Below are positions 15,878 through 24,383 of a stretch of 33,817 nt of DNA, in pieces (the first letter of the stretch is position 1; every line of letters starts with the position of its first letter). Source of the stretch: Thiohalocapsa sp. GTDB taxonomy: Bacteria; Pseudomonadota; Gammaproteobacteria; Chromatiales; Chromatiaceae. The stretch covers positions 1 through 33,817 of the forward strand of contig NZ_JAJDNQ010000010.1 in the NCBI RefSeq assembly GCF_022340605.1, written 5' to 3'. A program made the translations under genes and the position numbers. The notes under the pieces were generated by a model. That model did no database searches, had not been told where the DNA came from, and worked only from the letters and a program-made list of their open reading frames with translations.

Positions 15878-17827
15878 ATGGACGTTCGGACGACGCATCC
15901 AGGCAGCGCGGTGGCCGTGGTCGCTGGTAGCCCGGGTCGGTATGGTGCACCCGAGGCGGGTGCCACCGGCGAGCTTGGTCTGGACGCGGCGCGCACGCTG
16001 TCGGAGCTGTTCGCCCAACGCGTGACCCGCAGCCCGGACGCGGTTGCCTACCGGCAATTCGAGGGCGACGGCTGGCGCGATTATACGTGGCGCGAGGTGG
16101 CCCGCGAGGTGGCCCGCTGGCGCTCCGCGCTGGCCGGCGAGGGTCTTGCCGCCGGCGAGCGCGTGGCCCTGAGCCTGCCGAACGGCGTGGACTGGGTCTG
16201 CTTCGACCAGGCGGCGCTGGCGCTGGGGCTAGTGACGGTGCCGCTCTACACCACCGACAGCCCGGGCAATCTGGCCCATATCCTCAACGATTCGGGCGCG
16301 CGGCTGCTGTTGCTGTCCAGCGACGCCAGGTGGCCTTCGCTGTTGGCGCATGGCGCCGGACTGCCGGCGCTGCGGCGGGTGCTGTGCCGGCGCTGCAGCG
16401 GCGCCAACGAAGACGCCCGGGTCCGCACGACCGGCGACTGGCTGCCGCCGGCGGGCGCCGACGCCCGCGACGCGCCCGAGCCCCGCGCCGCGGACCCAAA
16501 TGACACCGCCACCCTCGTCTACACTTCCGGCACCACGGGTCCACCCAAGGGCGTGATGCTCTCGCACCGCAACATCCTCGCCAACGCCGCAGGCGTCATC
16601 GCCCGCATCCCGCCGCGGCCGACGGATGTGTTCTTGTCCTTCCTGCCGCTGGCCCATGCCTTTGAGCGCACCGTCGGCTATTACCTGCCGATGATGGCGG
16701 GCTGCACGGTGGCTTATGCCCGCTCCGTCGAGCGACTGCGCGAGGACCTGCTGAGCATCCGTCCGACGGTCATGCTCTCGGTGCCGCGGGTGTACGACAG
16801 GATCTATCTCGCGATCCAGGCGAAGCTCGGCGCGCGCGGGCTCAGGCGGCTGCTGTTCGAGAACGCCGTGCGCATCGGCTGGCGGCGCTTCGAGGCGGCG
16901 CAGGGCCGCCAACGGCCGCCCGGTCTCGTGGACCGGCTACTTTGGCCCGTGCTGCGCCGGCTGGTGGCGCGGCCGGTGCTGGCGCGGCTCGGCGGGCGGC
17001 TGCGGGTGGCGGTGAGCGGCGGTGCGCCGCTGTCGCCGGCCATCGGGCGCTGCTTCGTCGGCCTCGGCCTGCCGCTGACGGAGGGCTATGGGCTCACCGA
17101 GGCGGCGCCGGTGGTGACGGGCGTCGCACCGGAAGGCTTCCGGCCGGGCTGGGTCGGCACGCCGCTGCCGGACGTCGAGGTGCGGCTAGGGCCGGAGCGC
17201 GAGCTCTTCGTGCGCGGCCCCAACGTCACCGCCGGCTACTGGCGGCAGCCGGCGGCCACCGCGGCGGCCATCGACGTCGATGGAGACGGCGATGACCACG
17301 GTGGGGGCCACGGTGGGGGCTGGCTGCACACCGGCGACATCGCCGAGATCGCCGCGGACGGCCAGATCGGCATCCGCGGCCGGCTGAAGGAGATCATCGT
17401 CACCTCCACCGGCGAGAAGATCCCGCCTACGGACATGGAGTCCGCCCTCACCATGGAGCCGCTGTTTGACCAAGCCATGGTCATCGGCGAGGGCCGGCCC
17501 TTCCTGGTCGCCATCCTGGTGCTGGACGAGCCGCGCTGGCGGGCTCTGGCGGCCAGGCTGGGGCTGGACCCGAATGACCCGGCGGCGCTGGCGGACCGCC
17601 GCGCCCTCAAGGCGGCACGGGAGAAGGTCGACGCGCGGCTGGCGGACTTCCCCGGCTATGCCGAGGTGCGCGCGCTGCACCTGACGCACATGCCCTGGAC
17701 CATCGAGAACGGGCTCATCACGCCCACCATGAAGCTAAAGCGGCCCGCGTTGATGGCACGGTTCGCGGCGGTGATCGACGCGCTGTACAGCCGGGCGCAA
17801 CACGCGGGCGTCGGGAAGGCGGGCTGA
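15878..17827 (+). CDS. Long-chain acyl-CoA ligase-like AMP-forming enzyme
   Basis: The 649-residue protein activates a carboxylic acid, most likely a fatty acid, through an acyl-adenylate. The P-loop-like motif YTSGTTGPPKG is at 215-225, a long-chain ligase block follows (FLPLAHAFERTVGYY, then SVPRVYDRIY), and GYGLTEAAPV, HTGDIAE (His484) and the catalytic lysine region TPTMKLKR (Lys619) are present. The order and spacing match bacterial long-chain acyl-CoA synthetases of the FadD15/LACS type. ATG 15878 has GGAGAGG a few bases upstream. A Gly/His/Asp insert sits just before HTGD. The stop overlaps the next start (TGATG), so both enzymes are made from one message. Substrate is not predictable. 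Confidence 0.88.
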   Translation: MDVRTTHPGSAVAVVAGSPGRYGAPEAGATGELGLDAARTLSELFAQRVTRSPDAVAYRQFEGDGWRDYTWREVAREVARWRSALAGEGLAAGERVALSLPNGVDWVCFDQAALALGLVTVPLYTTDSPGNLAHILNDSGARLLLLSSDARWPSLLAHGAGLPALRRVLCRRCSGANEDARVRTTGDWLPPAGADARDAPEPRAADPNDTATLVYTSGTTGPPKGVMLSHRNILANAAGVIARIPPRPTDVFLSFLPLAHAFERTVGYYLPMMAGCTVAYARSVERLREDLLSIRPTVMLSVPRVYDRIYLAIQAKLGARGLRRLLFENAVRIGWRRFEAAQGRQRPPGLVDRLLWPVLRRLVARPVLARLGGRLRVAVSGGAPLSPAIGRCFVGLGLPLTEGYGLTEAAPVVTGVAPEGFRPGWVGTPLPDVEVRLGPERELFVRGPNVTAGYWRQPAATAAAIDVDGDGDDHGGGHGGGWLHTGDIAEIAADGQIGIRGRLKEIIVTSTGEKIPPTDMESALTMEPLFDQAMVIGEGRPFLVAILVLDEPRWRALAARLGLDPNDPAALADRRALKAAREKVDARLADFPGYAEVRALHLTHMPWTIENGLITPTMKLKRPALMARFAAVIDALYSRAQHAGVGKAG

Positions 17828-20700
17828 TGCCGCGGGCCAACACGCAGCGCACCGGCAGAGGGGCCGGCGCCCCCGCGGCCGCCTCCGGCAACCGTGTCGA
17901 CGCCGCCGAGCGCCTAATCGACCTGGTGCGGGCGCTGGCGCGCGACTCCGGCATCGGCGTCGCGCCGGACGACATCGGCCTCGACACCCGCCTGGAAACC
18001 GACCTCGGCCTCGACAGCCTCGGCCGCGCGGAGCTGCTCGCGCGCGTCGAGCGCGGGCTCGATTGCCGGCTGCCGGACGAGGCGCTGCTGGCGCCGACGC
18101 CGCGCGACCTGCTGGCGCTGGCGCGGCCCGGAACCGCGGCCGCGCCGGCGCACCCATCCCAGGCAGCCGGCACCCGGCCCACGACCGCGGCGGCACCCGG
18201 CACCGCCACCCTCCCCGCGACCGCGGGCACCTTGACCGAGGTGCTGGACTGGCACGCGACCCACGCACCGGACCAAGTCCACATCCTGCTCTACGAAGAC
18301 GCCCCCGACCCGCGACCCATCACCCACGCGGCGCTGTGGCAGGCCGCCGCCCGCACCGCCGGCGGGCTCAAAGCGGCGGGGCTGGAAGCGGGCCAGACCT
18401 GCGCGCTGATGCTGCCGACGGGCATGGCGTACTTTGCGAGCTTCTTCGGCGTGCTGCTGGCGGGCGGCGTGCCTGTGCCCATCTACCCGCCGGCGCGCCC
18501 GGACCAGCTCGAAGACCACCTGCGCCGTCACGCCGGCATCCTCAACAACGCGGGCGCCGTGCTGCTGGTGACGGTGCCGGAGGCACGCGCGGTCGCGCGG
18601 CTGCTGCGCGCCTGGGTGCCGTCGCTGCGCGCCGTGCTGCAGCCGGCGGAGCTGGCGCAGGCGGCGCCCATCCATCGCGTCGCCGCTGCGCGCGCGGGCG
18701 ACATCGCCTTTCTGCAGTACACCTCCGGCAGCACCGGCCAGCCCAAGGGCGTGGTGTTGAGCCACGCCGACCTGCTCGCCAACATCCGCGCCATGGGCGC
18801 GGCCGTGGCGGTCTGCCCCAGCGACGTCATGGTGAGCTGGCTGCCGCTCTACCACGACATGGGCCTGATCGGCGCCTGGCTCGGCAGCCTGTACTTCGGC
18901 GTGCCGCTGGTCTCCATGTCACCGCTGGCCTTCCTGGCCCGGCCGCGACGCTGGCTGGAGGCCATCCACCGCCACCGAGGCACCCTGTCGGCGGCGCCCA
19001 ACTTCGCCTACGAGCTATGCCTGATGCGAATCAGCGACGACAAGCTCGACGGGCTGGACCTGACCTGCTGGCGCCGGGCACTCAACGGCGCCGAGCCCGT
19101 CAGCGCCGACACCTTGCAGCGCTTCGCCAAGCGCTTTGCCCGCTGCGGCCTGCGCGCCGAGGCCCTGGCACCGGTATATGGCCTGGCGGAGGCGGCCGTC
19201 GGCCTCACCTTTCCGCCGGTGGCGCGCGGCCCGGCCATCGACTGCATCGACCGCGAGCGCTTCTGCACCGCCGGCCAGGCGCTGCCGGTGCCCTGCGACG
19301 ACCCGCGGGCCATGTCCGTGGTGAGCTGCGGCCGGCCGCTGCCGGGCTATCGGCTGCGCATCGTCGATGCCGCCGGGCAGGCGCTGCCGGAGCGCCGGGA
19401 GGGCCAGGTCTGGTTCCAGGGGCCGTCCGCCACCCGCGGCTACTATCGCAACCCCGACGCCACCGCCAAGCTCATCCACACCGCCGGCGGCGAGCGCTGG
19501 CACGACACCGGGGATCGCGGCTACCTCGCCGGCGGCGAGCTGCACCTGACCGGCCGCGTCAAGGACATGATCATCCGCGGCGGGCGCAACCTGTACCCCT
19601 ATGAGCTGGAACAGGCCATCGGCGAGGTGCCCGGCGTGCGCAGGGGCTGCGTGGTGGCCTTCGCCGCGCCGGACCCCGAGCACGGCAGCGAGCGGCTGGT
19701 GCTACTGGCAGAGACGCGCGAGCGCGACCCGGCCCGGCGCGCCGCGCTGGCGCGGCGTATCCGCGAGCGCGCCACCGAGGTGCTCGGCCTGCCACCGGAC
19801 GAGATCGTGCTCGCCCCGCCGCGGGCCATCCCGAAGACCTCCAGCGGCAAGCTGCGACGCGTGAGCGCCCGCGAGCGCTGGACGGCCGGCAAGCTGACCG
19901 GCGGCGCGCCGGCGCCCACCTGGCAGTTGCTGCGGGTCGGCGCCGCCGGACTCGGGAAGATGGGGCTGCACTTCGCGCGGCGACTGCCGGGGCGGCTCTA
20001 TGCCGGCTACGCCTGGCTGCTGTTCGGTCTGCTGGCGCCGCCCATTTGGCTCGGCATGGTGCTGGCGCCGCGGCTCGCCTGGCGCTGGCGATTCGCGCGG
20101 CTGGGCGTGACGCTGCTGCGGCGCCTCACCTTGGTGCCGCTCGAGGTCCGCGGCCGCGAGCACATCCCCGCGCCCGGCAAGCCCTTCGTGCTGGTGTGCA
20201 ATCACCAGAGCTACCTCGACGTGGGCATGCTCATCCAGGCGATCGATCCGGCGCGGCGGCCCATCGTCTTCGTCGCCGCCGAGGGGCTACGCAAGAACCC
20301 CTTCATCCGCTGGCCGATGCAACGCCTCCACGCCCTGTTCGTGGACCGCTTCGACCTGCTGCGCGGGCCCGAGGAGATGCAGCGGTTCAAGGTGATTCTG
20401 GACAGCGGGCGCCCGCTCGGCTTCTTCCCGGAGGGCACCTTCCGCGCGCAGCCGGGCCTCTTGCCGTTCCGGATGGGCGCCTTCATCGCCGCCGCCGCTG
20501 CCGGCGTGCCGCTGCTGCCGGTGGCGCTGCGCGGTACCCGCGCGCTCTACCCCGGCAACACGTTCGTCCCGCATTGGGGGCGCGTCCGGCTCAGCATCGG
20601 CGCGCCGCTGCAGCCCGCCGGCGACGACTGGCAGGCGGCGGTTGCCCTGCGCGATGCGGCGCGGGCGCATATCGCGGCCCACTGCGACGAGCCGGCGTAA
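17827..20700 (+). CDS. ACP / fatty acyl-AMP ligase-like / PlsC acyltransferase fusion
   Basis: This is a 957-residue three-domain protein. Residues about 25-100 are an acyl carrier domain with the phosphopantetheine serine in LGLDSLGRAE (Ser64). A Pro/Ala/Thr linker (101-133) follows. Residues about 135-700 are an adenylating domain of the fatty acyl-AMP ligase type, with YTSGSTGQPKG at 298-308, LPLYHDMGLIG, NGAEPVS, DTGDRGYL and a PKTSSGKLRR C-terminal lysine. After hydrophobic segments (about 715-760), residues about 765-957 are a PlsC acyltransferase, with NHQSYLD (His793) and FPEGTF (about 867-872). Inferred path: activate a fatty acid, load it on the cis ACP and transfer it to a lysolipid at the membrane. 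It overlaps the upstream ligase gene by one base. The acceptor lipid is unknown. Confidence 0.88.
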   Translation: MPRANTQRTGRGAGAPAAASGNRVDAAERLIDLVRALARDSGIGVAPDDIGLDTRLETDLGLDSLGRAELLARVERGLDCRLPDEALLAPTPRDLLALARPGTAAAPAHPSQAAGTRPTTAAAPGTATLPATAGTLTEVLDWHATHAPDQVHILLYEDAPDPRPITHAALWQAAARTAGGLKAAGLEAGQTCALMLPTGMAYFASFFGVLLAGGVPVPIYPPARPDQLEDHLRRHAGILNNAGAVLLVTVPEARAVARLLRAWVPSLRAVLQPAELAQAAPIHRVAAARAGDIAFLQYTSGSTGQPKGVVLSHADLLANIRAMGAAVAVCPSDVMVSWLPLYHDMGLIGAWLGSLYFGVPLVSMSPLAFLARPRRWLEAIHRHRGTLSAAPNFAYELCLMRISDDKLDGLDLTCWRRALNGAEPVSADTLQRFAKRFARCGLRAEALAPVYGLAEAAVGLTFPPVARGPAIDCIDRERFCTAGQALPVPCDDPRAMSVVSCGRPLPGYRLRIVDAAGQALPERREGQVWFQGPSATRGYYRNPDATAKLIHTAGGERWHDTGDRGYLAGGELHLTGRVKDMIIRGGRNLYPYELEQAIGEVPGVRRGCVVAFAAPDPEHGSERLVLLAETRERDPARRAALARRIRERATEVLGLPPDEIVLAPPRAIPKTSSGKLRRVSARERWTAGKLTGGAPAPTWQLLRVGAAGLGKMGLHFARRLPGRLYAGYAWLLFGLLAPPIWLGMVLAPRLAWRWRFARLGVTLLRRLTLVPLEVRGREHIPAPGKPFVLVCNHQSYLDVGMLIQAIDPARRPIVFVAAEGLRKNPFIRWPMQRLHALFVDRFDLLRGPEEMQRFKVILDSGRPLGFFPEGTFRAQPGLLPFRMGAFIAAAAAGVPLLPVALRGTRALYPGNTFVPHWGRVRLSIGAPLQPAGDDWQAAVALRDAARAHIAAHCDEPA

Positions 20701-20710
20701 CCGAGCCGCC

Positions 20711-20776
20711 GCCCTGGGAGCGCCGGCATCTTGCCGGCCTCTGGGAGCGCCGGCGAGACGCCGGCGCTCCCAGGGC
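20711..20776. repeat. REP-like nested hairpin after the acyltransferase gene
   Basis: The outer arms 20711-20727 and 20760-20776 are perfect 17-bp complements containing CTGGGAGCGCCGGC. An alternative inner hairpin at 20741-20773 has perfect 15-bp arms and a 3-nt loop. A reverse-oriented partial copy lies at 25091-25117. Its position 10 bp past the stop suggests it also ends or stabilises the operon message. Confidence 0.8.
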
Positions 20777-21220
20777 GGGCGCTTCAGGGCGTTTGGGTCG
20801 CGGCGCTCCAGCCTGCCGATGGCGCTTGTCAGGGCGGACCGCGGCCGCCAGGCCCGCGCGGGTGCCGGTTGCTCAGGCCGCTAGCGCCTGCTGCCGGGCG
20901 ATGTTGCGGGCATCGCGGATGGCTTCCGAAAGGTCGCTCCTTTGGGCACGCGCACAGTTTGGGCACACCAAAAGGTCTGTGGAGCAGCAGTCGCGGCACC
21001 AAGAGTGCCGCTCCCACGTTTGCGCAAACCATGAGATCAGCGGAACCCGGTTCTCGCACGGCCGCCACGCCCGCGCGTCGACGGCCCCATACGCGCCGCC
21101 TGAATCCACGCCAACGAGGCCGGCGGCTTGCATCGGAAGGCGTAACTGGCGCACCCTCAGCGCGTGTACGAATAACCAGCCAGCGCGGCACTGCCGCCGG
21201 CGCATCATGCGGACGCTGCG
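20777..21220. other. Spacer before the DNA ligase gene
   Basis: No supported gene. It contains a GTGGGAGCGGC-type repeat at 20991-21017. On the minus strand at about 20873-20980 a frame ends with a CPNCARAQRSD segment that looks somewhat protein-like, but it has no plausible start and overlaps the repeat. Confidence 0.4.
20991..21017 (-). repeat. GTGGGAGCGGC-type half element
   Basis: On the minus strand it reads GTGGGAGCGGCACTC followed by TTGGTGCCGCGA. This has the same design as the first arms of the 59-bp elements at 23339-23397 and 24899-24957, but only one arm is kept. Confidence 0.55.
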
Positions 21221-22153
21221 ATGAAGCCCCTGCCCCCTCGCCAAGGCGCGTACCTTGGCCTCTACCTGCTGCTGACATCGGCGCTGCGCCCGCAGCCGGC
21301 CGGCGGCACCGAGCCAGCCATCGACGACGCCGGCGGCGTGCCCGTCAGCACACCCGACGGCCAAGCCGCGGAAACCGCCGCGAGACCCGCCCTCGCGCTG
21401 GCCGAGGTCTACGCGCCCGGCGCCGACCTCGCCGCCTATCTGGTGAGCGAAAAGCTCGACGGTGTGCGCGCCTATTGGGACGGCGCGCGGCTGCTGACCC
21501 GCGGTGGCCACACCATCAACGCCCCCGACTGGTTCACGGCGGGCCTCCCGCCCATGCCGCTGGACGGCGAGCTGTGGCTCGGCCGCGGCCGCTTCGCCGA
21601 GGTCTCCGGCGCCGTGCGCCGCCAGGCGCCCGAGCCCGATACCTGGCGGAGCATGCGCTACATGCTGTTCGACCTGCCGGGCGCCGGGGGCGGCTTCGAG
21701 ACCCGGCTCAAACTGCTGGAGCGGCTATCGGCCGGGCTGGACAACCCGCACGTGGGCTTGGTGGCGCAAAACCGCGTTGCCGATCACGACGCGCTGATGG
21801 CCCGGCTGGAGCGGGTGGCCGCCGCCGGCGGTGAGGGCCTGATGCTGCACCGCCGCGATGCGCCCTACCGGCCCGGGCGCAGCGACGATTTGCTCAAGGT
21901 GAAGCCCTACCTGGAGGCCGAGGCGCGAGTGATCGATCACCTGCCCGGCCGCGGCAAGTATCAGGGCATGCTGGGCTCGCTGCTGGTAGAGCTGCCCGCC
22001 GGCAGGCGCTTTCGCGTCGGCACCGGCTTCACGGACGCCGAGCGGCAAGCGCCCCCTCCCATCGGCAGCCTCATCACCTTCAAGTATTTCGGTCTTACCC
22101 GCACCGGCCTGCCGCGCTTCGCGAGCTTCCTGCGTGTTGCCGACGATTTCTGA
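21221..22153 (+). CDS. Exported ATP-dependent DNA ligase, LigE type
   Basis: The 310-residue protein joins nicked DNA using ATP. The nucleotidyltransferase motif SEKLDGVRAYWDG carries the adenylated lysine (Lys78). DGELWLGRG, EGLMLHRR and LLKVKPY correspond to motifs III, IV and V, and a short OB domain follows (GMLGSLLVELPAGRRFRVGTGF). No extra DNA-binding domain is present, as in the minimal LigE group. The N-terminus (AYLGLYLLLTSALRPQPAGG) looks like a signal peptide, in line with the periplasmic location reported for LigE, where a role in handling incoming DNA has been proposed. The start has no strong Shine-Dalgarno, so it is somewhat uncertain. Confidence 0.88.
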   Translation: MKPLPPRQGAYLGLYLLLTSALRPQPAGGTEPAIDDAGGVPVSTPDGQAAETAARPALALAEVYAPGADLAAYLVSEKLDGVRAYWDGARLLTRGGHTINAPDWFTAGLPPMPLDGELWLGRGRFAEVSGAVRRQAPEPDTWRSMRYMLFDLPGAGGGFETRLKLLERLSAGLDNPHVGLVAQNRVADHDALMARLERVAAAGGEGLMLHRRDAPYRPGRSDDLLKVKPYLEAEARVIDHLPGRGKYQGMLGSLLVELPAGRRFRVGTGFTDAERQAPPPIGSLITFKYFGLTRTGLPRFASFLRVADDF

Positions 22154-22263
22154 AACGACGCAAAACCCCACAAACCCCCGGCTTACCGGCGTGCCGCCCC
22201 AGCAGCGGCCGGCTGCCTCGAACGGTTAACATTCATGTTCGCGTCACCCTCGTCCGCGCGCCA

Positions 22264-23280
22264 ATGCATCGAGAGGCCATGCCGGAACAACACTCCCAAC
22301 TCGTCGATGGCTTCAGCCGTCAAATCACCTACGTGCGCCTATCGGTGACGGACCGCTGCGACCTGCGCTGCGTCTACTGCATGGCGGAGGACATGACCTT
22401 CGTGCCGCGCGCCCAGCTCCTGACGCTGGAGGAAATCGCCCGCCTCGGGCGCTGCTTCAGCGAGCTCGGCGTCACCAAGCTGCGCATCACCGGCGGCGAG
22501 CCGCTGGTGCGGCGCAACGTGCTCTGGTTGTTCGAGCAGCTCGGCGCCCTGCCCGGCATCCGGGATCTGACCGTCACCACCAACGGCACCCAGTTGCCCA
22601 AGTACGCCGCCGCGCTCAAGGCCGCCGGCGTCACGCGCGTCAACATCAGCCTGGACTCCTTGCAGCGCGAGCGCTTCGCCGCTATCACGCGCAAGGGTGA
22701 GCTGGACCAGGTGCTGGCGGGCATCGACGCGGCCCTCGCCGCGGGGTTCGAGCGCGTCAAGCTCAACAGCGTGATCCTCAAGCATCGCAACCACGACGAG
22801 GTCCGCGACCTGGTCCAGTTCGCGCTGGACCGCGGTCTGGACCTGAGCTTCATCGAGGAGATGCCGCTCGGGGTCATCGGCGACCGCGACCGCGCCGAAG
22901 CCTACTATTCCAGCGAGGCCATTCGCCGCGACCTCGCCGGCCGCTTCGCGCTGATCCCCACCACCGAGACCACCGGCGGCCCGTCGCGCTACTGGCGCGT
23001 CACCGGACACGCGAGCCGCATCGGCTTCATCTCCCCGCACAGCCACAACTTCTGCGGCGACTGCAACCGCGTGCGCGTCACCGCCGAGGGCCGGCTGCTG
23101 CTCTGCCTCGGCCAAGAGCACTCCGCCGACCTGCGCCGGGCGCTGCGCGCAAATCCCACCGACGACAAGCGGGTCAAGCAGGCCATCCGGCAGGCCATGT
23201 CCATCAAACCCCCCGGCCACGACTTCGACCTCACCGAGCGGCCGATCATCTTTCGGCACATGAACGCGACGGGGGGATGA
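22264..23280 (+). CDS. moaA: GTP 3',8-cyclase MoaA (molybdenum cofactor)
   Basis: This radical SAM enzyme converts GTP to cyclic dehydro-GTP, the first step of molybdopterin synthesis. The N-terminal cluster motif CDLRCVYC is at residues 32-39 (CX3CX2C), the C-terminal cluster motif is CX2CX13C (Cys264, Cys267, Cys281), and the chain ends in the required Gly-Gly. The SAM contact GGEP follows LRITG. The length of 338 is normal. ATG 22264 lacks a Shine-Dalgarno. ATG 22279 has GAGAGG only two bases away, so the exact start is open. No other moa genes are adjacent. A need for Mo-enzymes such as nitrate reductase would fit the nitrogen-oxide genes downstream. Confidence 0.96.
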   Translation: MHREAMPEQHSQLVDGFSRQITYVRLSVTDRCDLRCVYCMAEDMTFVPRAQLLTLEEIARLGRCFSELGVTKLRITGGEPLVRRNVLWLFEQLGALPGIRDLTVTTNGTQLPKYAAALKAAGVTRVNISLDSLQRERFAAITRKGELDQVLAGIDAALAAGFERVKLNSVILKHRNHDEVRDLVQFALDRGLDLSFIEEMPLGVIGDRDRAEAYYSSEAIRRDLAGRFALIPTTETTGGPSRYWRVTGHASRIGFISPHSHNFCGDCNRVRVTAEGRLLLCLGQEHSADLRRALRANPTDDKRVKQAIRQAMSIKPPGHDFDLTERPIIFRHMNATGG

Positions 23281-23302
23281 GTGCGGCCAAGCGAGACAGC
23301 TC

Positions 23303-23425
23303 GGCCTTGATCATAACTTCGGCCAGCGGCCGCCCGACGTGGGAGCGGCGTCCCCGCCGCGATTGGGAGCCGATCGCGCCGAGGACGGCCCTCCCACAGC
23401 GGTGGACGGACTTATGATCAAGGCC
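23303..23425. repeat. Palindromic element with 14-bp outer inverted repeats
   Basis: The outer arms GGCCTTGATCATAA (23303-23316) and TTATGATCAAGGCC (23412-23425) are perfect complements. Inside lies a 59-bp palindrome (23339-23397) running from GTGGGAGCGGCGTCC to GGACGGCCCTCCCAC. A near-identical 59-bp core lies at 24899-24957, and weaker similarity of the flanks suggests the whole 123-bp unit is the repeat. It sits in the convergent moaA-crp spacer and may also end transcription from both sides. The remainder of the 404-bp spacer holds only the repeat at 23596-23641. Confidence 0.75.
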
Positions 23426-23595
23426 CACCGCTCGGCGGCGTACCGCTGGCGGAGCCCGGGCCGACCGGCTCGTCCGCGCGCCGCATCGACGCAACGCGCG
23501 GCCACGGCACGCCCCGCCTCGCGAACGCAGCCGTCTGGCGAGGCTTCACCTCAGACCGACAAGGCGCGATCATCGCTCTCGCGGGGGATACAGGG

Positions 23596-23641
23596 ATCGT
23601 TGTCGTAATCGACTACCCGACTACGAATACGACGACGACAA
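23596..23641. repeat. GTTGTCG-rich hairpin, copy 3
   Basis: The left arm TCGTTGTCGTAATCGACTA and the right arm TACGAATACGACGACGACA pair at about 13 of 17 aligned positions around a CCCGA loop. It is the most compact member of the family seen at 2923-2989 and 4521-4586. Confidence 0.6.
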
Positions 23642-23684
23642 ACTTGACTCGCTCAAGCATTTGGCGCCACCAAGCAACCTAGGT

Positions 23685-24383
23685 TCAATCCCCGTCCGCG
23701 ACCCGGCCGAGCGCATCCCGGTCGAGAATCTCCACCAGTTCGCCATGCACCCGGATGATGCCCTGGTCCATGAGCCGGCGGGTGACGCGCGAGAAGGTCT
23801 CCGGCTGAATAGACAACCGCGACGCGAGCACGGCCTTGGAGACGCTGAGCCGCAGGGTCGGGCCAACGCCGGGCTCGGCGCTGCTCAGCTCGCGCAATAG
23901 CCAGCGGGCGACGCGGCCCTGCGCCGACAGCAGGGTCAGGCTGTCGATCTCCGCGATCATGCCGTGCAGGCGCCGGCTGAGATCCCCGAGCAGCGCGAAG
24001 CAGGTCTGCGGCGACTCGCGCAGCATCGCCGCGAAGTCTGCCGAGTCGATGGCGAGCACCTGGGCCGCCTCCAGCGCGGCGGCGCAGACCGGAAAGCGCC
24101 CGCTGCCCGCGGTCTCGCTCATGAACATCACCGCCTCGGCGAAGGTCTGGCCGGGGCCGATCAGCTCGATAACCTTCTCCGCACCGTCTGGCGCGAGCCG
24201 GAACAGCCGCACCTGCCCGTCGCGCACAAAGTAAAACCGCGCCGCCGGCTCGCCTTGGCGGAACAGCACCTGCCCGGGCACGAGGCGTACCCTCGCCGAG
24301 CGTTGCAGCACGCGGTCCAGTTGGGCGTCGCTGAGAGCGGCGAGCAGCGGGGCTTGGCGGAGCTCGTCGTGGTGGGTAGTCAA
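23685..24383 (-). CDS. Crp/Fnr family regulator (Dnr/Fnr-type recognition helix)
   Basis: The 232-residue protein has an N-terminal cyclic-nucleotide-binding-like beta barrel (GEPAARFYFVRDGQVRLF, about 45-62), a dimer helix, and a C-terminal winged HTH (LSVSKAVLASRLSIQPETFSR). The recognition helix carries the E-x-x-S-R pattern of Fnr and Dnr proteins, which read TTGAT-N4-ATCAA. No N-terminal cysteine cluster is present, so it is not an oxygen-sensing Fnr; a haem-based NO sensor like Dnr is more likely (inference). It begins with TTG, which overlaps the preceding stop as TTGA, and GAAGGAA lies about ten bases upstream. It may act on the three boxes at 26566-26657. Confidence 0.88.
   Translation of the reverse strand: MTTHHDELRQAPLLAALSDAQLDRVLQRSARVRLVPGQVLFRQGEPAARFYFVRDGQVRLFRLAPDGAEKVIELIGPGQTFAEAVMFMSETAGSGRFPVCAAALEAAQVLAIDSADFAAMLRESPQTCFALLGDLSRRLHGMIAEIDSLTLLSAQGRVARWLLRELSSAEPGVGPTLRLSVSKAVLASRLSIQPETFSRVTRRLMDQGIIRVHGELVEILDRDALGRVADGD

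Noticed and set aside
18063..19604. Plus-strand frame of 513 codons inside the ACP-ligase-PlsC gene
   Set aside because: Arg/Pro/Ala-rich alternate frame; the main frame carries all domain motifs.
20873..21511. Minus-strand frame ending with a CPNCARAQRSD segment
   Set aside because: The tail looks slightly protein-like, but there is no plausible start, it overlaps the LigE gene and a palindromic repeat, and I know no family for it.
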